DNA from: Casp-Chloro-G3 sp002816715 | GTDB lineage: Bacteria > Chloroflexota > Dehalococcoidia > Lucifugimonadales > UBA3495 | Assembly (NCBI GenBank): GCA_027623815.1 | Contig: JAQBUV010000008.1 | Span: 1-47,712 of the forward strand | Length of the DNA: 47,712 bases | Direction of reading: 5' to 3' | Part shown: positions 17,824 to 25,234 of the stretch, piece after piece | Position numbering within the stretch: the stretch's first letter is position 1 | Layout: every line of letters begins with the position of its first letter | Position numbers and translations under genes: made by a program | The notes under the pieces: model-generated | What the model was told of the DNA's origin: nothing | Databases searched by the model: none | What the model saw: the letters and a program-made list of their open reading frames with translations, nothing else

Positions 17824-18650
17824 ATATCCGGGACATTGCCCAGATGAAAGCCAAGGGTGAGAAGATCCCGATGATTACCGCCTATGACTATACCTCTGCT
17901 CGATTGGCCGACGCGGCGGAGATACCCATTGTCCTGGTCGGCGATAGCCTGGGCATGGTGGTGCTGGGCTACGATTCGACCATTCCGGTGACCATGGACG
18001 ATATGATTCACCACGTGAAAATGGTGGTTCGGGGAACACAGCAGGCCCTGGTTGTCGCTGACATGCCATTTATGACTTATCAGATAGACCATTCGCAGGC
18101 ACTAACCAATGCCGCGCGATTGCTGCAAGAAGGTGGCGCGCAAACGGTGAAGTTGGAAGGGGGCGAGAGCGTCGCCGAGACGGTGCATCGCATAGTGGAA
18201 TGCGGAATACCGGTGATGGGTCACCTCGGCCTGACGCCACAGTCGGTTAACGCCTTCGGCGGCTATCGAGTTCAGGGCCGCCAGCGCAAAGAGGCGGTTC
18301 AGTTGATGAAGGACGCCAAGGCTTTGGAAGACGCCGGAGCCTATGCAGTTGTTCTGGAACTGGTGCCCACACCCTTGGCCCGACTAATTTCCCAGCGATT
18401 GACTATCCCCACTATCGGCATCGGCGCTGGGCCTGGCTGCGATGGGCAGGTGCAGGTGCTCCACGACATGCTGGGCCTGTTCACTGATTTCCTGCCCAAA
18501 CACGCCAAGCGGTACGCTAACCTGGGCGAGGCCATCAAGGAAGCTTTTATACGGTACGCTCACGAAGTCAGGGAAGGGGAATTCCCCACGGCTAAGGAAA
18601 GCTTTACGATGGACGAGGAAATCCTCAATGAGCTTGCCGTTCAAGTGTAA
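17811..18650 (+). CDS. panB: 3-methyl-2-oxobutanoate hydroxymethyltransferase
   Basis: Makes ketopantoate from 2-oxoisovalerate and methylene-tetrahydrofolate, the first committed step to pantothenate and CoA. The 279-residue protein shows ITAYDYTSARLADAA, VLVGDSLGMVVLGY (metal-binding Asp), VKLEGG (Lys/Glu), and IGIGAGPGCDGQVQVLHDML near the C-terminus, all typical of PanB. The ATG at 17811 sits 8 nt after a perfect GGAGG at 17798-17802; an in-frame GTG at 17802 overlaps that site and is rejected. It overlaps the upstream DUF2520 gene. panC and panD are not in the window. Confidence 0.97.
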   Translation: MPRVNIRDIAQMKAKGEKIPMITAYDYTSARLADAAEIPIVLVGDSLGMVVLGYDSTIPVTMDDMIHHVKMVVRGTQQALVVADMPFMTYQIDHSQALTNAARLLQEGGAQTVKLEGGESVAETVHRIVECGIPVMGHLGLTPQSVNAFGGYRVQGRQRKEAVQLMKDAKALEDAGAYAVVLELVPTPLARLISQRLTIPTIGIGAGPGCDGQVQVLHDMLGLFTDFLPKHAKRYANLGEAIKEAFIRYAHEVREGEFPTAKESFTMDEEILNELAVQV

Positions 18651-18692
18651 CCAGGTTCAGGCAAACTCGGCAGAGCAAATTTTCTATCCCGA

Positions 18693-18735
18693 AAATTAAA
18701 AAGGCGCTACTTCCAAAGCAGCGCCTTTTTAATTT
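18693..18735. terminator. Bidirectional terminator between panB and the membrane-protein gene
   Basis: A perfect 16-bp stem, 18693-18708 with 18720-18735, has the core AAAAAGGCGCT and its complement AGCGCCTTTTT around an 11-nt loop. The A-run on the left and T-run on the right let it work in both directions, for panB (plus) and for the converging gene at 18751-19569 (minus). Confidence 0.9.
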
Positions 18736-18750
18736 AGTCTGGACGTTGTC

Positions 18751-19569
18751 TTATTGGGTGCGCTTGTCCTCAATTTGCATAACTATAGCCTGAATTTCCG
18801 ACAGTGCCGCATTGACCAATTCGGGAGCAGAGCGCTTGAAGACAATGTGCTCACTGTCCGAGAGTCCACTGAGGTCAAGCTGAAGCTGAGTGCTGATGTT
18901 TCCACTATCGTCGGTCAGTACCATCTTCTGGTTCACCATGGCCACGCGCAGTTCCGGTGAGAACATGCTGGGGCCGTAAGGCTGGGGGTATTGCTGGGCC
19001 AGAGTGATCACGCCCTGCTGCCCATCAAAAATTATCAGCCTTTCCGTCCCTTCCGGATAGAAGAGAGTGACCTCAGCGATGCTCAGGTTGCCCCGCTGAG
19101 TGTACCCTTCAATCTTGACCGTGCGGGTAATGGTATCGGGTGAATCGCCATAAAGGGCGAAGAAAAGGGTAATATCCCTGGTCGAGGTATTAACCTGGAA
19201 AGTGTACCAGCTTTCGGCGGTAACCTCGCCGGGGAGGTCAATGTCCACCAATCCTTCCGACAGCACTTCGCCAAACTTGGCGTCTGGGATAGCCCTGGGA
19301 AGGGATATCGGTTCGGTTGCCAGCAGCATCAGATCTGATCTAGGTTCTGGAGTAGCCGTTGGGATTGGGTCTGCATTTGGCGCAACCTGCGCTGGACTGG
19401 CGGCAAGATCACTTAAGCCTGTCTGATCGCCGGTAGCCGAACGGGATTCAAACCCGGCGGTGAAATAGGTGATTAGTATGCCTACTACAACTACGGTTGA
19501 GACTAACGAGATATAGAGCCAGATTTTGTTGATGCCGCCTCGTTTCTCCGGCGAACGAGAGATTTTCAT
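18751..19569 (-). CDS. Membrane-anchored protein of unknown function, downstream of the tubulin-like gene
   Basis: I do not recognise the family. The 272-residue protein has a short basic N-terminus (MKISRSPEKRGG), one transmembrane helix around residues 17-38 (IWLYISLVSTVVVVGILITYF) and a Ser/Thr/Pro-rich spacer with IPTATPEPR. An ectodomain rich in predicted beta strands follows, with LDIT-like ordered pairs, ITLAQQYPQPYGPSMFSPELRVA and a final helix ALSEIQAIVMQIEDK. With an N-in orientation the bulk is outside the membrane. The gene follows the tubulin/FtsZ-like gene on the same strand after about 100 bp, so both may be in one transcript ending at the 18693-18735 hairpin. The spacer upstream (about 19615-19645) holds three near-repeats of TTAATTTCGGC. 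Confidence 0.7.
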   Translation of the reverse strand: MKISRSPEKRGGINKIWLYISLVSTVVVVGILITYFTAGFESRSATGDQTGLSDLAASPAQVAPNADPIPTATPEPRSDLMLLATEPISLPRAIPDAKFGEVLSEGLVDIDLPGEVTAESWYTFQVNTSTRDITLFFALYGDSPDTITRTVKIEGYTQRGNLSIAEVTLFYPEGTERLIIFDGQQGVITLAQQYPQPYGPSMFSPELRVAMVNQKMVLTDDSGNISTQLQLDLSGLSDSEHIVFKRSAPELVNAALSEIQAIVMQIEDKRTQ

Positions 19570-19673
19570 TGTTACCTCAATGGCTTGGGCTTAAATTCGT
19601 AAGGGCCCAAGGGTTTAATTTCGGCTTAATTTCGGCTTAATTTGATTGAGCCTAACCAGCAAAACCCCAAGAG

Positions 19674-20942
19674 TTATAGATTGGGTAGCATGTCGGCTGC
19701 ATGGGTTACATCTTCCCAACGCTGCTCACGGCTGGCCCGCTTTTCCTTGGTGGTGCCCATCATTTTAGTGGCTTCGGTATAGAACCACCCAACCTTGTCC
19801 ATTGCCGCGCCCTGCCCCAGATTGGAAACCATGACGGTGACGCTGATGGTGTCGGAGGTTCGTCCAGGATAGGTGCCCTTACGGCGTCCCGCGCCGGGAA
19901 CCCGGTCGGCAAAGGCGTTGTCCATCATCTCAACAATCTCTTCGGTGGCCTCTTCGGAGGGTCCGCTGAACAGGCCTAGCACGTTCTGCGCGTCGTACAT
20001 TACCCGGCCTTCTTCAACGTATTCGCAGTCTACCGATAGCTCGGCGAGAGCCGAATGCACCACGTTTTGCGCCCGCTCAATTTGAGCCTTGGCTATGGAG
20101 AAATGCCGACTTTTGCCATTGTCTTTCCCGCCCCGGAACCGGCCCAATAGAGAGGATGAGGCTCTTTGGGGCGGCACTGCGGTGTGGGCAACCCCAATGG
20201 CCGCTGGGCCTTTGAGAATTCGGATCACGTCGTTGGCGTCCAAGACTTCGCCAATGTAACGGCGATCGGTCTCTTCACCGACACAGAGAATGTCCATGAA
20301 TGAGTCGGCAATGCGCCGGTTGATCTGGGAGTAGTTAACCCCCATCGACTCGTTCTTCCGGACAAACTTCTGGTTGTCGACCAGGAACACGGCGTCCGCC
20401 TTGGAGTTGTCCAGCACCTTTTTCAGACAGGTAGCGGTATTGATCACGCTGTCTGGTTCGTCGTACTGGTTGGCGAAGGGCAGCACCAGCATGGCGTACA
20501 CCGGCTTCTTGAACTCTTCTTTGAGCAGGTCGGCCACGACTCCCGCTGAACCGGAACCGGTTCCACCGGCAGTGGTGCCGATTACCATGATGGCGTCCGC
20601 GCTGTAAACATCACCGTAATCCCGGATGGTGGAGGCGATTTTCCGTGAGTTGCGGCGGGCTTGTTCGGCGCCGTCGGCGTTGACCTTGCCCGCGCCTCGG
20701 CCTCGAAACTCGTCGGTGGTCCCAATCAGAATAGTATGGTCATCGGTCTGCGGTATATGCTGCAAGCCGTACAGGTCGCCAGCGCCCAGGTTGACCGCGA
20801 AAATACCGGTGTGGATTGGGTCTTGTTCAGCTCCGGTAAAGATGCGGATGTGCCGATTCTTCCAAACCCATTCACCCATGGCGGCGAACTCGTCCGCTAT
20901 GTTAGACCCGCCTTGGCCTGCTCCTACGACGACAAGTTTCAT
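19674..20942 (-). CDS. Tubulin/FtsZ-like GTPase (non-canonical)
   Basis: The 422-residue protein begins with the nucleotide-binding fold MKLVVVGAGQGGSNIADEF. It carries a tubulin-type signature, GTTAGGTGSGSAG, at residues 122-134, with one Gly of the FtsZ GGGTGTG motif replaced by Ala. INRRIADSFMDIL (about 207-219) occupies the position of the guanine-contacting helix. EVLDANDVIRIL matches the T7 catalytic loop, keeping Asp at about 235 and 238 while the usual Asn is Val. It should bind GTP and may polymerise. It is not canonical FtsZ: no FtsA, Fts or mur genes are nearby, the N-terminal spacing to the signature is long, and the C-terminal FtsZ peptide that binds FtsA or ZipA is missing. The start has an AAGGAG site. 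Its neighbour is a single-pass membrane protein. Confidence 0.85.
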   Translation of the reverse strand: MKLVVVGAGQGGSNIADEFAAMGEWVWKNRHIRIFTGAEQDPIHTGIFAVNLGAGDLYGLQHIPQTDDHTILIGTTDEFRGRGAGKVNADGAEQARRNSRKIASTIRDYGDVYSADAIMVIGTTAGGTGSGSAGVVADLLKEEFKKPVYAMLVLPFANQYDEPDSVINTATCLKKVLDNSKADAVFLVDNQKFVRKNESMGVNYSQINRRIADSFMDILCVGEETDRRYIGEVLDANDVIRILKGPAAIGVAHTAVPPQRASSSLLGRFRGGKDNGKSRHFSIAKAQIERAQNVVHSALAELSVDCEYVEEGRVMYDAQNVLGLFSGPSEEATEEIVEMMDNAFADRVPGAGRRKGTYPGRTSDTISVTVMVSNLGQGAAMDKVGWFYTEATKMMGTTKEKRASREQRWEDVTHAADMLPNL

Positions 20943-21477
20943 GTTTTACTCCTTGCTTTCTGTACGATAACCCATATTTCTGCGAACGATTCGATAGCGC
21001 GAACCGGCAACATTTTATGTAATGTACAGGACTGTTGAGTATCTAAATAATACCTATCTAGAATTGTACATAACTTTTGTTTCTAGCTGCCTAGAGCACT
21101 TCTGCCGAGTTTGTTGAGTTTTTCATAAAAACCATAAAACCATGTTATCAATATGTAACTGGAACCCACAGGAGGAGGAGTGGGCGCCCGTTGAGAATTG
21201 TGCCCAGCCCAGTGATATCATTAGGCTGCGGGCATCGGAATTGCTGATGAAATCTGATTTTAGCGCCTAAGGTCTCACTGAGGTCTCACTAGATTTAGAA
21301 AAGAACCGGCGGTGAAACCTAGAGAAACGCGTATGAACTTGTCATGGAAACCTGCGGCCATTCGTAGCATGATGAAACGAACGAAATGCTTGCTGGCCTC
21401 GGTTTCCGCCTGAATTCTGCGAAACGTGGTGATTCGGCAAGCGTGACCCAATTTGAGACTGGAGGAGAACCATTAGT
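20943..21477. other. 535-bp divergent spacer between the tubulin-like gene and the epimerase gene
   Basis: No gene is supported. Notable items are an 11-bp near-tandem repeat AGGTCTCACTG/A at 21270-21291 and an AT-rich stretch (20990-21160) containing ATGTACA near 21020 and TGTACAT near 21068 in inverted orientation, possibly an operator or promoter region for the minus-strand gene. No complete sigma70 promoter could be assigned. Confidence 0.35.
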
Positions 21478-22542
21478 TTGCGAAGTGATCGGGTGAATTA
21501 TTCGGGTTTCAACTTTCCCGGTTTCAATGGTCTGTCGGCATTGATCACCGGTGGTTCCGGCTTCATTGGCTCCCATCTTTCGGAAGCTCTCTTGGATGCC
21601 GGATACCGGGTGACAACAATTGATAATCTATCCACTGGCCGTCAGGGAAATATCAACCATCTGATTGACCGGCCTGGCTTCCAGTTTGTCATTGACAGCA
21701 TCACCAACGAGATCGTCATGGACCGACTGGTCAGCGAATGCGATGTAATTTTTCACATGGCCGCGGCGGTAGGAGTGCAGCTCATCGTCAGCGATCCGGT
21801 TCGGGTTATTGAGACCAATGTCCTGGGCACCCACGCGGTTCTAAAAGCCGCCAATCGTTACCGGCGTAAGGTGCTCATCGCCTCCACCTCAGAGATATAC
21901 GGCAAGAATACCCAGGTGCCCTTCAGTGAAGAGGACGACCGGCTGCTGGGCCCAACCACCAAGTCTCGCTGGAGCTACTCCAGCTCCAAAGCGGTGGATG
22001 AGTTCCTGGGGTTGGCTTATCACCATCAGATGGAACTGCCGGTGATAATTTTCCGCCTTTTCAATACAGTGGGGCCGAAGCAATCAGGGCAATATGGCAT
22101 GGTGGTTCCGCGCTTCGCTCAACAAGCCCTGGATCGCGAGCCTTTGACGGTCTACGGTGATGGGACTCAGACCCGCTGTTTCTGCGACGTGCGGGACACG
22201 ATACGGGCAATCGTCGGATTGTCAGAATGTCCGGAGGCGGTGGGGCAGGTGTTTAACATTGGCGCCACCGACGAGATATCAATTTTGGACTTGGCGCGCC
22301 AGGTAATTCAGACCGTTGAGCAGGTTAATGGGCCTTCCCCAGTTCCCCAAAATGAAGCAGAGTCGGTAAGATTTGTTCCTTACCATGAAGCCTATGAGAC
22401 CGACTTCGAGGACATGCTGCGGCGGGTTCCGGACATCACCAAGATTCGCCAGTTCATCGGGTGGGAGCCGCGTTTATCCTTGGACCAGACTCTGCGGGAT
22501 ATTGTCACCGAACTCATGGAGGCCGCTGCACCTAAAGACTAG
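21478..22542 (+). CDS. NAD-dependent epimerase/dehydratase (nucleotide-sugar)
   Basis: Extended short-chain dehydrogenase of 354 residues. It has the Rossmann motif ALITGGSGFIGSHLSEAL, LSTGRQGNI, the FHMAAAVGVQ segment, STSEIYGKN (catalytic Ser/Thr), the YSSSK catalytic Tyr-Lys pair and FRLFNTVGP. This fits the UDP-glucuronate decarboxylase / UDP-glucose 4-epimerase / GDP-sugar dehydratase group; the exact sugar is uncertain. The start is taken as TTG at 21478 because a GGAGGAG site (21461-21467) sits 10 nt before it. The neighbouring FAD protein (22670) may act on related glycan precursors. The TAG stop lies inside the left arm of a fold-back element. Confidence 0.88.
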   Translation: MRSDRVNYSGFNFPGFNGLSALITGGSGFIGSHLSEALLDAGYRVTTIDNLSTGRQGNINHLIDRPGFQFVIDSITNEIVMDRLVSECDVIFHMAAAVGVQLIVSDPVRVIETNVLGTHAVLKAANRYRRKVLIASTSEIYGKNTQVPFSEEDDRLLGPTTKSRWSYSSSKAVDEFLGLAYHHQMELPVIIFRLFNTVGPKQSGQYGMVVPRFAQQALDREPLTVYGDGTQTRCFCDVRDTIRAIVGLSECPEAVGQVFNIGATDEISILDLARQVIQTVEQVNGPSPVPQNEAESVRFVPYHEAYETDFEDMLRRVPDITKIRQFIGWEPRLSLDQTLRDIVTELMEAAAPKD

Positions 22543-22640
22543 TACACCTTCGCGCAGTTCTTTCGGTAGTTTTAATATGCTCATCGCTGCTAATTTCGGT
22601 GAGCTAAACTACCGAGATATTTAGCCCAGAGTGTACTAGT
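22538..22640. repeat. Fold-back (MITE-like) element overlapping the epimerase stop codon
   Basis: The outer arms ACTAGTACAC (22538-22547) and GTGTACTAGT (22631-22640) are exact inverted repeats. Inner arms TCGGTAGTTT (22563-22572) and AAACTACCGA (22606-22615) form a second perfect 10-bp pair. The epimerase TAG stop (22540-22542) is part of the left outer arm. There is no coding potential, no T-tract after the stem and no clear target duplication, so it could be an old non-autonomous element or a long terminator-like structure. Confidence 0.6.
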
Positions 22641-22669
22641 TTGTTGGGTCAGTGTAAACTTAAGAAGTT

Positions 22670-24043
22670 ATGTCAACACTGCCCGCCGAAAAAAATTCGC
22701 CAAGGGAGATTCTGGTGCTGGGGGGCGGCCCGGCTGGGCTGGCCGCTGGGTGGGCGCTGGAGAATCTGGGCCGAGATTACCGCATATTAGAGAAATCAAC
22801 GGTTCATGGGGGTAACGCCCGCACCGTTCAATTCGGCGAATTCAGGTATGACACCGGGCCGCATCGCTTCCACGCCAGAGACCCGCAAGCCACCCAACGG
22901 TTGATGGAGCTTTTGGGAGATGACTTACTGGAAGTCCAAGCCCCGTCACGAATTTACTGGCAGGGAAAGTTCATTGATTTTCCCCTGCGACCGATGCAAA
23001 TACTGATGAGCGGAGGGTTGGCCTACGCCGCCAGAGCAGGCGCTGATTTTGTCGCGGCCAGGTTGCAGAACCGGGGCGGGGTTGTTGCCGAAGACTTTGC
23101 CACCTTCGCCAAGGCCCGGTTTGGCAAGACAATTGCCAACACTTTTTTGATACCCTTTTCCGAAAAACTTTGGGGGTTGCCTGCATCTGAGCTTTCCCCT
23201 GACATCGCCGGACGCCGTCTGCCCGGATTCTCCATTAAGGGAATGGCCCGGGAGTTATTGTCCGGCTCCAAGAAGGTTGAGCATCTAGAAGGAAGGTTCC
23301 TGTACCCCAGAATGGGTTACGGCCAGATCGCCGACCAGATGGCCGAGCGTCTGACAGCATCGAGATTGCTCTACAAACATCGGGTGGCGAGCATCGACAC
23401 TCACGGCAATGAGATTACCGGGGTGGGCGTAAAAGTGGGCGATGAAATCCAGCGGTTTTCGGCGGAGGCGGTCATCAATACGCTGCCCATAACCACGCTG
23501 GTAGGGATGATGAATCCGCTGCCGCCCAAAGAAGTGCTGAATGCCGCCGCCAAGCTGCGCTTCCGAGACGTGGTTTTGGTGGCATTATTTCTGGATCAGG
23601 AGACGATCAGCGACGCCGCCGTCACCTATTTTCAAGTTGGAAATCTGGACTTCACCCGCGCCCATGAGCCGCGCAATCGCAGCCGGAGCATGAGTCCTCC
23701 GGGCCAGACCTCGATCGTCGTTGAATATCCCTGCTTTATCGGCGATGCAGTCTGGGCCAGGGACGAAGAAAGACTAGTCAGTGAGTTGGTCCAATATCTG
23801 GAAAATATGGGACTGATTGACGCTGCCAAGTTGATTGGCGCCGATGTCCACCGCCTGACCAATGCCTACCCGGTCTACGCCAAGGGTTATGAGCAAATCT
23901 CCGAAGTAATTCTGTCTTACCTGCGTCAGTTCGATAATTTGTGGTCTCTCGGTCGCGGCGGCAGCTTCTTTTACGGTCATGTCCACGATTTCATTAACGA
24001 CGGATTTTCCGCAGCTGATGCCGCTGATGCCTACCTATTGTAG
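22670..24043 (+). CDS. FAD-dependent amine oxidase / UDP-galactopyranose-mutase-like protein
   Basis: The 457-residue flavoprotein has an N-terminal FAD fold (ILVLGGGPAGLAAGWALE), GGNARTV, and DTGPHRFHARDPQ, a motif resembling the eukaryotic-type UDP-galactopyranose mutase and protoporphyrinogen-oxidase-like groups. FLIPFSEKLWGLPASELSP is another family-like segment, and the C-terminal GRGGSFFYGHVHDFINDGF closes the FAD site. It lies 127 bp downstream of the epimerase on the same strand, so a cell-surface sugar role is plausible. The exact reaction cannot be fixed: sugar mutase, desaturase and oxidase are all possible. The ATG at 22670 has only a weak AAGAAG site. Confidence 0.82.
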   Translation: MSTLPAEKNSPREILVLGGGPAGLAAGWALENLGRDYRILEKSTVHGGNARTVQFGEFRYDTGPHRFHARDPQATQRLMELLGDDLLEVQAPSRIYWQGKFIDFPLRPMQILMSGGLAYAARAGADFVAARLQNRGGVVAEDFATFAKARFGKTIANTFLIPFSEKLWGLPASELSPDIAGRRLPGFSIKGMARELLSGSKKVEHLEGRFLYPRMGYGQIADQMAERLTASRLLYKHRVASIDTHGNEITGVGVKVGDEIQRFSAEAVINTLPITTLVGMMNPLPPKEVLNAAAKLRFRDVVLVALFLDQETISDAAVTYFQVGNLDFTRAHEPRNRSRSMSPPGQTSIVVEYPCFIGDAVWARDEERLVSELVQYLENMGLIDAAKLIGADVHRLTNAYPVYAKGYEQISEVILSYLRQFDNLWSLGRGGSFFYGHVHDFINDGFSAADAADAYLL

Positions 24044-24069
24044 GAACCACGGCTTGTAGGAACCACGGC
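24038..24069 (+). repeat. Tandem 16-bp duplication at the end of the FAD protein gene
   Basis: TTGTAGGAACCACGGC occurs twice back to back, 24038-24053 and 24054-24069. The first copy includes the TAG stop codon. It looks like a recent slippage duplication. Confidence 0.85.
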
Positions 24070-24175
24070 CAAAGTGTAATCTTCGCGGAACGTAGCATTG
24101 TCTGGTGCGCTGGGCGATTCGATTGATTGTTGCAGTTAAAATATCCAAACACAGTCAATTATGGAGTGAGGAAAT

Positions 24176-24700
24176 ATGGTCGACGACAATATAACGCTAA
24201 ACAGGTTCACCATCGCGCTTTGTGAGGCTCCTTTCCGGTGGATTAAGCAGGCGACTGAGGAATTGGCGGATGAGCAGCTTTATTATCAGCCGACGCCGGA
24301 GACCAATTCCATTGCCTGGCTAATCTGGCATCTGTCTCGCTGGCGGGACAAGATCAGCGCGACTGTTGCCGATGAGCCTCAGGTGTGGGTGAGCGAAGGC
24401 TGGAGCCAACGCTTCGGCATGTCCAATGACCGGACGGGGCTTGGCGACACTCTGGAACAGGTGACCTCCTTTCGCGTCGAACGGGATTTGCTGGCCGGTT
24501 ACGCCGCAGCCGCCCACAACGCCATCGTCGCCCGGTTATCCAGGTTAACACCCAAGCAGTTCGAGAAGTCGATAGAATATGCTCCAGGTTCGGTGCGGCC
24601 GGCGTGGCGGGCGTTAATCAGTGTAATTGAAGACTCGGCGGAACATGCCGGGCAAATCAACTACCTCCGGGGGATGGTCTCGGGTCATGGTTGGCGTTAG
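24176..24700 (+). CDS. DinB family (DUF664-type) protein
   Basis: The 174-residue protein is a predicted four-helix bundle of the DinB/YfiT type. IAWLIWHLSRWRD (about residues 43-55) supplies one metal-ligand His, and DSAEHAGQINYLRGM near the C-terminus supplies a second, the usual pattern of this metal-dependent superfamily. Members include mycothiol- and bacillithiol-dependent transferases and proteins of unknown role; nothing specifies the cofactor here. The ATG at 24176 follows GAGGAAAT. Single gene, cytoplasmic. Confidence 0.87.
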   Translation: MVDDNITLNRFTIALCEAPFRWIKQATEELADEQLYYQPTPETNSIAWLIWHLSRWRDKISATVADEPQVWVSEGWSQRFGMSNDRTGLGDTLEQVTSFRVERDLLAGYAAAAHNAIVARLSRLTPKQFEKSIEYAPGSVRPAWRALISVIEDSAEHAGQINYLRGMVSGHGWR

Positions 24701-24831
24701 GCAAAGATTTAGCGCCGATGCAACTCGGACGAAATTGTTCTGAAACAACTCTCCAGTAATATTAAATTGTCGGGATCAGCAATGCTGAAATTAACCAGGA
24801 ACCTGCGGTTTATGGGGAGGAGCTAGGAGCA

Positions 24832-25014
24832 ATGAGGTACACCATCTTCAAAATGACCCACGGTGACAGTGTCCGGTGGTACGCCAGACCCCTGAAAACG
24901 GGCGAAATGGCGCCGTACCCAGTTGTATTTCTGGGCAAGAACGCCAAGTTGTTGGCCTGCCAGAAAGCCCGCTTATTGAATGAGCAGGCCGGCTTGCTGG
25001 CCCTGGCGGGCTAG
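24832..25014 (+). CDS. Small hypothetical protein, 60 residues
   Basis: The ORF encodes MRYTIFKMTHGDSVRWYARP and a Leu/Ala-rich C-terminal helix. It is supported by a strong purine-rich leader (GGGGAGGAG at 24814-24822, and AGGAG again 2 nt before the ATG) and by a clean terminator hairpin downstream at 25088. No family is recognised. Composition (basic, no transmembrane helix, no Cys) suggests a small cytoplasmic protein. A chance ORF is possible. Confidence 0.5.
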   Translation: MRYTIFKMTHGDSVRWYARPLKTGEMAPYPVVFLGKNAKLLACQKARLLNEQAGLLALAG

Positions 25015-25087
25015 TCCGCTCGCTTAATTCGCTCTAGGCGAATCGCAATCGAACGATTTAGACAGTCTTTATTCTTCAGTATCGTCA

Positions 25088-25118
25088 GCGGGGTAGGTCT
25101 TAGACCTATCCCGCTTTT
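25088..25118 (+). terminator. Rho-independent terminator
   Basis: GCGGGGTAGGTC (25088-25099) pairs with GACCTATCCCGC (25103-25114) over 12 bp with one G-U pair and a 3-nt loop, then TTTT. It lies 74 nt past the 60-residue ORF and upstream of the peptidase gene. Confidence 0.85.
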
Positions 25119-25234
25119 GTGCTGGCTTTTTCTGTTGTTAGGGTATTCTCCTGCGGTAGAATAGGGCCTGAGCATAGTGTGTTCTTAGAGTAACGATCCT
25201 TAGTAAAGTCCCTTGGAGATGTGAGACCGTTTTG

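Noticed and set aside
22538..22640. Fold-back element as a plain rho-independent terminator
   Set aside because: No T-run follows the outer stem and the arms are far apart (about 80 nt), unlike the clear terminators at 18693 and 41905.
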